Source: Achromobacter insuavis
GTDB taxonomy: Bacteria; Pseudomonadota; Gammaproteobacteria; Burkholderiales; Burkholderiaceae_B
DNA length: 64,000 nucleotides
Direction of reading: 5' to 3'
NCBI RefSeq assembly: GCF_902859645.1
Contig: NZ_CADIJR010000030.1
Coordinates: 1-64,000, forward strand
Made by a program: the position numbers and the translations under genes. Below, one piece after another: positions 1-9,467 of this stretch. Position 1 is the first letter of the stretch. Every line of letters begins with the position of its first letter. The notes beneath the pieces are model-generated. The model ran no database searches. It was not told the origin of the DNA and worked only from the letters and a program-made list of their open reading frames with translations.

Positions 1-454
1 CTTACGGGGTCTGGCGCACCGGGCAAGCCTTCGATCCCGGGAGGTTGAACCTGAAAGCAGCTTGATCCGGACCATAGAATCTCGTCCGCCTTCGGCTCCC
101 TACGGTTTCCGCCGGGCGCATCTGACGGCGCGCCCACCCGCGCGCCACCCGCCAGGGTCGGCTGCGCGGGCAGCCGGCCCTGGCATGCGTGGTGTGGGGC
201 GTCGGGGCCGGGTTCGCTGCGCGCGGATGGCGATGTGTGTTGTGCTGGTGTGCGGGTAGGGGTGACGCCCCATGGTGTGGTGCATCGTGATGCGTCGTGC
301 ATACGTTGCATGTACCGGTGTTTCCGCCTCGCGGCATTGCTGCTTCAAGCCGGGGTAGCCCCAACGGTGGCAGCCATTGAGGGGCAGCGTGGGAATCAGC
401 AGAACCCTCCCGCTAAGACAGCCGGCCCGCCGCCCGGCCGCCCGAAGGCGGGCC
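1..454. other. Non-coding stretch, nothing recognised
   Basis: The short open frames here have no ribosome binding site, no recognisable domain and low-complexity Arg/Pro/His-rich translations typical of antisense or out-of-frame reading of GC-rich DNA. I see no tRNA, terminator or gene remnant. A GC-rich palindromic element follows at about 455-504. Confidence 0.5.
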
Positions 455-504
455 AGCCCCCTCGGGGGGCAGCAAGCGCGCGCAGCGCGCGCCGCGTGGG
501 GGCT
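455..504 (+). repeat. Dispersed GC-rich palindromic element, copy A
   Basis: The core runs from an AGCCCCC/GGGGGG arm pair through GGCAGCAAGC and a GCGCGC palindrome to GCGTGGGGGCT. It lies directly 3' of the Na/phosphate cotransporter stop codon. The same signature recurs near 3811-3855, 15740-15780 (partial) and 61557-61630, so it is a repeated intergenic element and not a one-off hairpin. A GC-rich flank at 413-454 (GCCGGCCCGCCGCCCGG) may belong to it. It could form a stable RNA hairpin and act as a terminator or 3' end stabiliser. Confidence 0.6.
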
Positions 505-505
505 C

Positions 506-2167
506 TCAATTCCCCGCTTCGCGCAGGCGGCTGGGGAGGAGTTCGCCGTGGCGGGCCAGGAGGGGGTAGGCGGCGGCGCCGACGAGGTGGGAGTTGATGC
601 CCTTCATGTCGCGCAGGATGTCGAGGTAGAGGGCGCCGACTTCGGCGGCGTCGACCTGGCCTGCCTTGATCTTCTGCAGGTGGGCGTCGGCGGCCTGGGT
701 CTCGATGGTGCGGAAGCGCGATTTTTCGCCGGCCAGGGCGCGGGCCTGGCGCAGGTCGTCGTTGACGAAGAGGGCGGCGGCCTGGCGTTGGTTGGCGATC
801 AGTTCGCCGAGGGTGTTATCGAGGCTGGCGCGTTGTTCGGGCGAGAAGGTCCAGCCCTGCTTGCGCAGCTTGGCGATGTGGCTGAGCAGGCCGTGGTGGG
901 CGATGTCGCCGGCATGGCCGATGTTGCTGGTGAAGGCCAGGATGCCATCGAGGCGTTGCAGGTCCTCGCGCGTCATGTTTTCCTGGTCCAGGGTGGCCAG
1001 GTAGGTGGTGATGGCGTTTTCCAGCTTGTCGAGGGCAGCGTCGAGCTGGCGTGCCTGCACCATGCGGTGGCGGTTGTCGCGCTTGAAGCCGGCGCGGGCG
1101 TACAGCAGCAGGGTCTGCAGCATGTCGGCCATGCGCAGCGCTTCGCGCGCGGCGTTGCCCAGGGCGACGGCGGGCACGTCGTGGGCCCATTCGTCGAGGT
1201 ATTGGGGACGGGCCGGGTCGTTGGGGTCGGTGCGCTTGGGCAGCCAGCGGGTCAGCAGCGCGGCGTACGGCGCCAGCAGCGGCAGGAAGGCCAGCGCGAT
1301 GACGGCGTTGAAGAGGGTGTGGAAGTTGGCGACGGCGCGGGCCGGGTCGCTGGACATCTCGCTCATCAGCGGTTGCAGCCAGGGCAGCAGCACCAGGCCG
1401 GCCAGCACGCCCAGGATGCGGGTCAGCAGGTTGCCCAGCGGCAGGCGGCGCGCGGCGGGGTCGTCGCCGGTGACGCCTTCGATCATGGGGTTGATGGCGG
1501 TGCCGAGGTTGGCGCCCAGCACCAGCGCGAAGGCGACGTGCGGGGCCACCATGTGATGGCTGGCGAGTGACATGACCAGCACCACCACGGCGACGCTGGA
1601 GTGGGCGGCCCAGGTGAAGGCGGCCGACAGCAGCACGGCGGCCACCGGCTGGGTCGCCAGGGCATCCAGGATCATGCCCAGCATGGGGGCGGTCTGGAAC
1701 GGCTCGAACAGTTCCACCAGCTGGTGCAGCGACAGCAGCAGCAGGCCCAGGCCGATGAAGACCCGGCCCAGGTCGCGGGTGCGGCCCGGCGGATAGCGGC
1801 GGAACATCCAGACGCCGGCCAGGATCAGGATGGGCGCCAGCGAGGTCAGGTCGAACGACAGCAGCTGGACGATCAGCGTGGTGCCGACGTTGGCGCCCAG
1901 CATGGCGGCCAGGGCCGGCACCAGGCCGACCACGCCGCCGGCGGCGAAGCCGGTGATCATCAGGCCGGTGGCGGTGCTGCTCTGCAGCGCGGCGGTGATG
2001 CCGAGGCCGGCGGCGAAGGCCCGCAATCGGGTTCCCAGGGCGCGGCCCAGCGCGGCGCCGAGGGCGGCGCCGAAGGCGCGCTGCACGCCCGTCTGGACCA
2101 TGTGGACGCCCCAGAGCAGCAGGGCGACGTAGCCGGCGAAGTCAAGCAGGGTAATGAGTCCGGACAT
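506..2167 (-). CDS. Na+/phosphate (NptA/PNaS-type) cotransporter with PhoU-like tail
   Basis: A 553-residue inner-membrane protein. The N-terminal ~310 residues hold repeated glycine-rich membrane segments containing the paired QSSTATG- and HSSVAVV-like signatures of the Na/Pi cotransporter family. The C-terminal ~220 residues are helical, soluble and PhoU-like, as in many bacterial members. Family role: sodium-coupled phosphate movement and phosphate homeostasis. The ATG start gives a natural N-terminus (MSGLITLLDF); the upstream Shine-Dalgarno is weak. It is divergent from sdaA across 175 bp and is followed by a palindromic element. Substrate direction cannot be told from sequence. Confidence 0.9.
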   Translation of the reverse strand: MSGLITLLDFAGYVALLLWGVHMVQTGVQRAFGAALGAALGRALGTRLRAFAAGLGITAALQSSTATGLMITGFAAGGVVGLVPALAAMLGANVGTTLIVQLLSFDLTSLAPILILAGVWMFRRYPPGRTRDLGRVFIGLGLLLLSLHQLVELFEPFQTAPMLGMILDALATQPVAAVLLSAAFTWAAHSSVAVVVLVMSLASHHMVAPHVAFALVLGANLGTAINPMIEGVTGDDPAARRLPLGNLLTRILGVLAGLVLLPWLQPLMSEMSSDPARAVANFHTLFNAVIALAFLPLLAPYAALLTRWLPKRTDPNDPARPQYLDEWAHDVPAVALGNAAREALRMADMLQTLLLYARAGFKRDNRHRMVQARQLDAALDKLENAITTYLATLDQENMTREDLQRLDGILAFTSNIGHAGDIAHHGLLSHIAKLRKQGWTFSPEQRASLDNTLGELIANQRQAAALFVNDDLRQARALAGEKSRFRTIETQAADAHLQKIKAGQVDAAEVGALYLDILRDMKGINSHLVGAAAYPLLARHGELLPSRLREAGN

Positions 2168-2342
2168 CCTGGGGCAGTTCCATTCTTTTTATGACAAGAA
2201 ATAATTCTGTAATGATCGCATGCCAAGGCGGGCGGGGAAACCCGTGGCTTGAATACAGCATACGCCCCGCGGGGCTTTGCTGCGCACGGCCGGACCTTCC
2301 GCGTATCATTGCCGGATCATTCTTGGATGCAGGGGATTTCCG

Positions 2343-3734
<1,392 letters not shown>

Positions 3735-3752
3735 GGCGGGTCCGCCCCAAGC

Positions 3753-3785
3753 AAAAAGCCCCTTGATCGCTCAAGGGGCTTTTTT
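3753..3785 (+). terminator. Rho-independent terminator after sdaA
   Basis: AAGCCCCTTGA and TCAAGGGGCTT form an 11-bp stem with a tiny loop (TCGC region), flanked by A5 upstream and T6 downstream, so it can work in both directions. It lies 19 bp past the sdaA stop. Confidence 0.9.
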
Positions 3786-3810
3786 CATTGCCGAACCGCC
3801 TCACGATGAA

Positions 3811-3855
3811 AGCGCCCCGGGGGACGCGAGCCGAAGGCGCGGCGTGGGGGCTTTT
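3811..3855 (+). repeat. Dispersed GC-rich palindromic element, copy B
   Basis: Shares the GCCCC-GGGGG arm and the terminal AAGGCGCGGCGTGGGGGCTTTT with copies A and C. It lies just 3' of the leftward htpX gene, the same relative position as copy A to its gene. Confidence 0.55.
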
Positions 3856-3873
3856 CCGAGGCCTGTGCCGGGA

Positions 3874-4755
3874 TCAGATCACGCGGGCGTTCTGCAGCGC
3901 GGCGATGCGGGCCGGGATCGGCGGGTGCGAGGCGAACATGGCCGCCAGGCCGCCCTTGCCGGTGATGCCGGAGGCTTCGAACGACTTGGGCAGTTCGCCC
4001 GGCTCCAGGCCGCCCAGGCGGGCCAGGGCGCGGATCATGGGTTCGCGGGCGCCCATCAGGTGGGCCGAGCCGGCATCGGCGCGGTACTCGCGCTGGCGCG
4101 AGAACCAGGCCACGATGATCGAGGCCAGGATGCCGAAAATGATCTCACAGACGATCACGGTGACCATGTAGCCCGGGCCGAGGCCGCGTTCGTTCTTGAA
4201 CACCACGCGGTCGATGAAGTAGCCGACCACGCGCGCCAGGAACACCACGAAGGTGTTGACCACGCCCTGGATCAGGGTCAGCGTGATCATGTCGCCGTTG
4301 GCGATGTGGGCCACTTCGTGGGCCAGCACCGCGGCGACTTCCTCTTCGCTCATGCTTTCGAGCAGGCCGGTCGACACCGCCACCAGCGAGTCGTTCTTGA
4401 AGGCGCCGGTGGCGAACGCGTTGGGCGCGCCGTCGTAGATGGCGACTTCCGGGCGGCCGATGCCGGCGCGGTCGGCGAGCTGGTGGACGGTGTCCAGCAG
4501 CCAGGCCTCGCGCTGGTTGCGCGGCGCGTTCGGGTCCAGCACCTGGGCGCCGGTGCTCCATTTGGCCATCGGCTTGCTGATCAGCAGCGAGATGATGGCG
4601 CCGGTGAAGCCGACCACCACCGAGAAGATCAGCAGCGCCTGCAGGTTCAGGCCGTTGGCGGTCAGGTAGCGGTCTACGCCCAGGATGCGCAGCGTGGCCG
4701 ACAGCACGAGCATGACGGCCAGGTTGGTAATGACGAAAAGGATGATGCGTTTCAT
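3874..4755 (-). CDS. htpX: Membrane-bound zinc metalloprotease HtpX
   Basis: A 293-residue M48-family protease, exactly the length of E. coli HtpX, which degrades misfolded membrane proteins alongside FtsH. Visible features: two N-terminal membrane segments ([19 protein letters not shown] and [18 protein letters not shown]), the zinc-binding HEVAH motif within [13 protein letters not shown], two further hydrophobic segments near the middle, and a downstream glutamate in the [12 protein letters not shown] motif. The start at 4755 (MKRIILF) matches the family and has a GAGGAA sequence upstream; the open frame runs further without homology. Confidence 0.96.
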   Translation of the reverse strand: MKRIILFVITNLAVMLVLSATLRILGVDRYLTANGLNLQALLIFSVVVGFTGAIISLLISKPMAKWSTGAQVLDPNAPRNQREAWLLDTVHQLADRAGIGRPEVAIYDGAPNAFATGAFKNDSLVAVSTGLLESMSEEEVAAVLAHEVAHIANGDMITLTLIQGVVNTFVVFLARVVGYFIDRVVFKNERGLGPGYMVTVIVCEIIFGILASIIVAWFSRQREYRADAGSAHLMGAREPMIRALARLGGLEPGELPKSFEASGITGKGGLAAMFASHPPIPARIAALQNARVI

Positions 4756-4910
4756 GCTTTTTTTGTTCCTCAGCGAGCGGGACTTGTGCGGGATTGGACT
4801 GTGCCGCGGCATGGCAGTTCCCCGACCGCCGGCGCCGCTCCCGGTGACGGAGAGTATAGTATCGCTTTCCCCTATTTCCCCCTCACTTTCACCTGAGCGC
4901 AAACCCCCAA

Positions 4911-5765
4911 ATGCAGGCACTTTGGATGTTGCTGGCGTCCGCCATGTTCGCCATCATGGGGTCGTTCGTGAAGCTGGGCACCGAGCACGGCGCGTCGTTG
5001 CCGCAAGTGGTGCTGTTCCGTGGCCTGCCGTCGGTGGTGCTGTTGCTGTTGTGGGCCCGCGCCGGCCGCCAGTCCATCGTGCCCACCAGCTGGAAACTGC
5101 ACCTGTGGCGCAACCTGTCCGGCGTCACCTCGATGTGGCTCGGTTTCTTCGCCATTTCCCACCTGCCGCTGGCCACCGCCACCAGCCTGAACTACACGGC
5201 GCCGCTGTTCATCGCCTGCTGGATGCTGGGATGGGGCGGGGCGCAGCGCGATCCGGTGCGGATCGCCGCCGTGGCTCTCGGCTTTTTGGGCGTGATCGCC
5301 GTGTTGCGGCCCAGCATCAACGAAGACCAGTGGCTGGCCGCCCTGCTGGGCCTGGGGGCGGGCGCCATGTCGGCGATCGCCATGATGCAGATCCGCCAGC
5401 TGGGCCGCATCGGCGAGCCGGAATGGCGCACCGTGCTGTTCTTTTCGGTGGCGGTGTGCGCCTCCAGTTTCGCCGGCCTGGGCTTCGAGGGCTGGGGCCA
5501 TGCCGACTGGACCGGCTACAGCTCGCTGCTGGGCGTGGGCGTGACCGGCCTGTTCGGCCAGCTGGCCATGACGCGGGCGTTCGGCCTGGGTTCGGCGCTG
5601 CTGACCGCGGCCCTGCAGTACAGCACGATCATCTTCGCGGCCCTGCTCGGCATGGGCTTCTGGGGCGATACCCTGGACGGCCTGGCCTGGGCCGGCATGG
5701 GCCTGATCATCTCGGCGGGCCTGCTGTCGGTCTGGCGCACCCTGCGCGACCCCAAGCCGGCCTGA
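4911..5765 (+). CDS. EamA/DMT-superfamily membrane transporter
   Basis: A 284-residue protein with about ten hydrophobic segments arranged as two EamA repeats, the architecture of drug/metabolite exporters such as RhaT/YdcZ relatives. The signature stretch [16 protein letters not shown] is in the first repeat, and the second ends in [13 protein letters not shown]-like sequence. The substrate is unknown. It is divergent from htpX, with 155 bp between starts, and lies 37 bp upstream of the sulfurtransferase gene, so the two are probably cotranscribed. The ATG has only a weak ribosome binding site. Confidence 0.85.
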   Translation: MQALWMLLASAMFAIMGSFVKLGTEHGASLPQVVLFRGLPSVVLLLLWARAGRQSIVPTSWKLHLWRNLSGVTSMWLGFFAISHLPLATATSLNYTAPLFIACWMLGWGGAQRDPVRIAAVALGFLGVIAVLRPSINEDQWLAALLGLGAGAMSAIAMMQIRQLGRIGEPEWRTVLFFSVAVCASSFAGLGFEGWGHADWTGYSSLLGVGVTGLFGQLAMTRAFGLGSALLTAALQYSTIIFAALLGMGFWGDTLDGLAWAGMGLIISAGLLSVWRTLRDPKPA

Positions 5766-5802
5766 CCCCCGCGAACCCGATCCCATCAGAGGAGTTGTCC
5801 CG

Positions 5803-6654
5803 ATGAGCATGACCCTGATTTCCGCGGCCGATCTGGCCACGCACCTGGGCGCGGCGGACGTGCGCGTGTTCGACGTGCGCCACGACCTGACCAACCACGC
5901 GGCCGGCCGCGAAGCCTACGCCGCCGGCCACATCCCCGGCGCCCGCTACCTCGACCACGAGACCGAGCTGGCCGCTCCCCGGACCGGCAAGAATGGCCGT
6001 CATCCGTTGCCCGAGCGCGGCCAGTTCGGCGCGCTGATGGCGGCGCACGGCGTCACGCCGCAAACCCTGGTGGTGGCCTATGACGCCAGCGGCGGCATGT
6101 ACGCCGCGCACCTGTGGTGGATGCTGCGCTGGCTGGGCCACGACCGCGTCGCCGTGCTCGACGGCGGCTGGCAGGCCTGGCAGGCCGCCGGGCTGCCGAC
6201 CTCCACCGAGGCGGCCGCGCCCGTGCGGGCCGGCGCGCCGGTGACGCCGGCCGCGCCGCGCGTCGGCAGCGTCGATGCGCAGGCGGTGCTGGACAACATT
6301 GCCCGTCCCGCCTTCACCGTGATCGACGCGCGCGCGGCCAACCGCTATCGCGGCGAGGTCGAGCCGATGGATCCGGTGGCCGGCCACATTCCGGGCGCGC
6401 TGAACCGCCCGAACGGCCAGAACCTGCAGGCCGACGGCCGCTTCAAGGACGCGGCGCAATTGCGCGAGGAATTCACCGCGCTGCTGGATGGCCGCGATCC
6501 CGCGGCCATCGTGCACCAGTGCGGCTCGGGCATCACCGCCTGCCACAACCTGCTGTCGATGGAAATCGCCGGCCTGGCCGGCTCGCGCCTCTATCCGGGC
6601 TCGTGGAGCGAGTGGTGCAGCGACCCGTCGCGGCCGGTGGCCAAGGGCGAGTGA
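5803..6654 (+). CDS. Two-domain sulfurtransferase (3-mercaptopyruvate/thiosulfate type)
   Basis: A 283-residue tandem rhodanese-fold enzyme. The first domain (about residues 1-135) lacks a catalytic cysteine (the equivalent loop reads YDASGGMYA). The second carries the active loop CGSGITA with Cys240, the pattern of mercaptopyruvate sulfurtransferases (SseA: CGSGVTA) as opposed to thiosulfate-preferring rhodaneses (CRKGVT). It therefore likely transfers sulfur from 3-mercaptopyruvate to thiols or cyanide. The start has an AGAGGAG ribosome binding site. It follows the DMT transporter in the same direction and is followed by a 7-bp GC hairpin at 6667-6686. Confidence 0.9.
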   Translation: MSMTLISAADLATHLGAADVRVFDVRHDLTNHAAGREAYAAGHIPGARYLDHETELAAPRTGKNGRHPLPERGQFGALMAAHGVTPQTLVVAYDASGGMYAAHLWWMLRWLGHDRVAVLDGGWQAWQAAGLPTSTEAAAPVRAGAPVTPAAPRVGSVDAQAVLDNIARPAFTVIDARAANRYRGEVEPMDPVAGHIPGALNRPNGQNLQADGRFKDAAQLREEFTALLDGRDPAAIVHQCGSGITACHNLLSMEIAGLAGSRLYPGSWSEWCSDPSRPVAKGE

Positions 6655-6666
6655 GCGCGCGGCAAG

Positions 6667-6686
6667 GGCCTGGCCGAAGCCAGGCC
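6667..6686. terminator. Hairpin between convergent genes
   Basis: GGCCTGG and CCAGGCC pair around a six-base loop between two convergent genes. There is no T-run, so its termination activity is uncertain. Confidence 0.4.
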
Positions 6687-6703
6687 TGACGCCGTTCGCG
6701 GTG

Positions 6704-7273
6704 TTACCAGACCGCCGCCAGCTTGACCCGGCCGGAGACGCTTTCGGCGATCTCCAGGAAGTGGTCCAGCGGCGGCGTGGCCAGCCCCGGCACCTTGGCC
6801 ATGTCGTCCCAGCGCCTCAGGCGGATCGCATCCGGCGCGCCCGGCATGCTGGCGAAATCCACCGCCTGGCCCGCATCGAAGCTGCCCCCCTGAAGCGCCA
6901 GGCTGCGTTTCGAATCCTCCGAAAGCGTCGCTTCATACTGCGGCTCCACGTAGCAGAGGTAGCGTTTGGCCTCCACGTGCAGCCGGATCGGATCCAGTAC
7001 CGCCGAACTGAACAACCCGCGCAGGAACGGCAGCACGAAATACTGATGCTTGTCGTCGATGCCGCGCAGGGTGGGCGTGTCCGGATGGTCCGCGATCAGG
7101 TGGCCCAGGTCGTGCAGCAGGCAGGCGGTGATCAATTGGGCGTTGGCGCCATGGCGTTCGGCCAGCGCCGCGGTCTGCAGCGCGTGCCGCAGGTGGCTGA
7201 CGGATTCGCCATGGTAGGAACGGTGCCCGCGTTCCAGGAACAGTTGTTCGATATCCTGCAAGGTCAAGGCCAT
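6704..7273 (-). CDS. PhnZ/TmpB-type HD-domain diiron oxygenase, phosphonate-locus associated
   Basis: A 189-residue HD-domain protein in the AEP locus. By hand alignment it keeps the full PhnZ active site: ligands His30, His54-Asp55, His76, His99 and an Asp near 156, substrate-contact His58, and the lid pair Tyr20 and Glu23 (PhnZ Tyr24/Glu27), in the motif RSYHGESVSHLRHALQTA. PhnZ and TmpB are mixed-valent diiron oxygenases that cleave the C-P bond of 1-hydroxylated aminoethylphosphonates; the family was earlier annotated as phosphonate-associated HD hydrolase (TIGR03276). No PhnY/TmpA hydroxylase lies nearby. The start has an AGGAGA site. It lies 51 bp downstream of the LysR gene and is probably cotranscribed with it. 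Confidence 0.85.
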   Translation of the reverse strand: MALTLQDIEQLFLERGHRSYHGESVSHLRHALQTAALAERHGANAQLITACLLHDLGHLIADHPDTPTLRGIDDKHQYFVLPFLRGLFSSAVLDPIRLHVEAKRYLCYVEPQYEATLSEDSKRSLALQGGSFDAGQAVDFASMPGAPDAIRLRRWDDMAKVPGLATPPLDHFLEIAESVSGRVKLAAVW

Positions 7274-7324
7274 GGTTGTCTCCTGAGTGGCCGCAAGGGG
7301 AAGAGGCGGGCAGTGATCCGAGGA

Positions 7325-8188
7325 TCATCCGGCTGCCGGCGCCATCTCCAGAAAGCGCGCGATGAGTTGCACCGGTTGGCGCTCGCGCAGGCAGTACAGG
7401 TATTCATGCATCACGACATCGGCGCCCTCGATGTCCAGGGCCGCCAGTTCGGGATGGGACGGGATCTCGCGCGACGGGATCAGGCTGATGCCGAGTTCGC
7501 ACAGGATCGCCTGGCGGATCGATTCGCGGCTGCCGATCTCCAGGGTGCGGCGGACGGTCACGCCGGCCGCCTGCAATGCCTCTTCGGTCAGCTGGCGCGT
7601 CATTGAGCCCGGTTCGCGCAGCAGCAGCGCGTGGTCGGCCAGGTCGCCCAGCGCCACCTTGCCGCGCCGCGCCAGCGGGTGGTCGCGATGCGTCACCACG
7701 CGGATCGGGTCGGCCGCGATCATGCGGCGGTACAAATGCTTGTCATCCATCAGAAACGAGGACGTGGCAATCTCGATGCGATAGTCATGCAGCGCCTGCA
7801 GCATGCTCTGCGAGTTGCCGATGGCCACGGTCAGGTCGATGCCGGGGTAGAGCTGGTTGTAGCGGCGCACCGTGTCCATGATGTAGTACGGGCCGGTGGC
7901 GCCGATGCGCAGGTTGCCCTCGCGCAGGTCGCTGGCGTCGCGCAGGCGGAAATCGATCTCGGTTTCCTGCTGCACCAGCTTTTCCACCATCGGCATCAGG
8001 CTGTGCCCGGCGTCCGACAGCCGCATGCCGCGGCCCTGGCGGTGGAACAGTTCGACGCCGTAACGCGACTCCAACTGGCGCAGTTGCCCCGTCACCGTGG
8101 GCTGGCTCACGCCCAGCTGGGCGGCGGCCTTGGTGACGGTACCGCAGCGAGCCACGGCATAGAAGGACTTGAGTTCGGCGACGAGCAC
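7325..8188 (-). CDS. LysR-family regulator of aminoethylphosphonate catabolism
   Basis: A LysR regulator of about 287 residues. The N-terminal winged HTH reads FYAVARCGTVTKAAAQLGVSQPTVTGQL, followed by a periplasmic-binding-like effector domain. It is divergent from the AEP transport/degradation operon and cotranscribed with the PhnZ-like gene, so it most likely controls both directions (the known family is TIGR03339). The start is uncertain: the frame stays open to 8608, but homology begins at about 8180. I chose GTG at 8188, although it lacks a clear ribosome binding site and no better start lies near the conserved N-terminus. Confidence 0.88.
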   Translation of the reverse strand: MLVAELKSFYAVARCGTVTKAAAQLGVSQPTVTGQLRQLESRYGVELFHRQGRGMRLSDAGHSLMPMVEKLVQQETEIDFRLRDASDLREGNLRIGATGPYYIMDTVRRYNQLYPGIDLTVAIGNSQSMLQALHDYRIEIATSSFLMDDKHLYRRMIAADPIRVVTHRDHPLARRGKVALGDLADHALLLREPGSMTRQLTEEALQAAGVTVRRTLEIGSRESIRQAILCELGISLIPSREIPSHPELAALDIEGADVVMHEYLYCLRERQPVQLIARFLEMAPAAG

Positions 8189-8336
8189 GGTGTAGGGGGC
8201 CTGTAAATGGACGCAATGCGCAAGACCGCCAGTACACCAAAATAATTTGATGTTTTTATTACTGCATTTGCGCGAAGTGTCATAAACACTCAATACGCGC
8301 CTTCCATACTGCCTTCGTTCCCAGACCGGAGGCCCC
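8189..8336. promoter_or_regulatory. Divergent control region of the AEP locus
   Basis: 148 bp between the LysR start and the ABC ATPase start, holding an AT-rich patch (about 8238-8262, AAAATAATTTGATGTTTTTAT) that stands out in GC-rich surroundings. This is where a LysR regulator would normally bind, and both promoters should lie here. I could not assign exact -35/-10 boxes with confidence. An AGACCGGAGG ribosome binding site precedes the rightward gene. Confidence 0.55.
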
Positions 8337-9467
8337 ATGGCCCAACAGCTCCAACGCGATACCAACACTGTTCCGACGGGCGCTACGCCCCAGCCCGGAG
8401 CGCAGCGCGGGGGCTTTCTTTCGGTCAGCAATCTCGTCAAGCGCTTCGGTAGCCACACGGCGCTGTCGGATGTGTCGCTGGATATCCGCGCCGGCGAACT
8501 GGTGTGCCTGCTGGGCCCCTCGGGCTGCGGCAAGACCACGCTGCTGCGCGCCATCGCCGGGCTGGAGCGCCAGGACAGCGGCACCATTTTGTTGTCGGGC
8601 CGTGACATCTCCCACGCCGAGCCGCAGGAGCGCGACTACGGCATTCTGTTCCAGTCCTATGCGCTGTTTCCCAACCTGACGGTGGCCCAGAACGTGGCCT
8701 ACGGCCTGAGCGGCAAGCGCGCCCATCGCAAGCACGTGGCCGACCGGGTCGAGGAAATGCTGACGCTGGTGGGCCTGGCCGGCGCCTCCCATAAATATCC
8801 GGGACAGATCTCCGGTGGCCAGCAGCAGCGCGTCGCCCTGGCCCGCGCCCTGGCGCCGTCGCCGTCCCTGCTGCTGCTGGACGAGCCGATGTCGGCCCTG
8901 GACGCCCGGGTGCGCGAACATCTGCGCATCGAGCTGCGCGCCCTGCAGAAGCGCCTGTCCATCACCACGCTGATGGTGACGCACGATCAGGAAGAGGCCA
9001 TGGTCATGGCCGACCGCATCGCCGTCATGAACGGCGGCGTCATCGAACAATTCGGCACCCCGCGCGAGCTGTATCGCCAGCCGGGTTCGGCCTTCATCGC
9101 CGATTTCGTCGGCGAGGCCAACTGGCTGCCGTTCGAGCGCATCGACGCGCACCGCGCCCGCGTCGGCCGCCAGGAACTGGCGGTGGACGAGGCGCTGGAG
9201 CGCAACGTCGGCAAGCTGTTCGTGCGGCCCGAGGCGGTGCGCGTGAGCGTGGCGCGTCCGGATCAACCCAACAGCATGCTGGCCGATGTGCTGGACGGCG
9301 TGTTCCTGGGCCGCGGCTACCGTCTGGCGCTGCGCCTGGAAGGCGTGCCCGGCGCCACCGTGCACTCGATCGTGTCCCCTGAAACCGGAGATGCCCTGCT
9401 GGGTCCTCACGCTGCCAGCCGTTGCTGGGTGGAGCTGCCGCGCCATGCGATTCGCGCCTACGCTTGA
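8337..9467 (+). CDS. phnT: 2-Aminoethylphosphonate ABC transporter, ATP-binding subunit (PhnT-type)
   Basis: A 376-residue ABC ATPase. Walker A is GPSGCGKTT, the signature is SGGQQQR, Walker B is LLLLDEPMSALD, followed by the switch histidine in MVTHDQEEAMVMADR. The C-terminal ~120 residues form a TOBE-like regulatory domain as in PotA/FbpC-type importers. Assignment to AEP uptake rests on the adjacent phnX and binding-protein genes and matches the PhnT family known from such loci (TIGR03258). It is the first gene of the rightward operon, with a strong GGAGG site. The next gene appears to start inside its last codons. Confidence 0.9.
   Translation: MAQQLQRDTNTVPTGATPQPGAQRGGFLSVSNLVKRFGSHTALSDVSLDIRAGELVCLLGPSGCGKTTLLRAIAGLERQDSGTILLSGRDISHAEPQERDYGILFQSYALFPNLTVAQNVAYGLSGKRAHRKHVADRVEEMLTLVGLAGASHKYPGQISGGQQQRVALARALAPSPSLLLLDEPMSALDARVREHLRIELRALQKRLSITTLMVTHDQEEAMVMADRIAVMNGGVIEQFGTPRELYRQPGSAFIADFVGEANWLPFERIDAHRARVGRQELAVDEALERNVGKLFVRPEAVRVSVARPDQPNSMLADVLDGVFLGRGYRLALRLEGVPGATVHSIVSPETGDALLGPHAASRCWVELPRHAIRAYA

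Noticed and set aside
6704-7273. Plain HD-domain phosphohydrolase
   Set aside because: Tyr20/Glu23 lid residues and the extra His30 ligand match diiron oxygenases of the PhnZ/TmpB type better.
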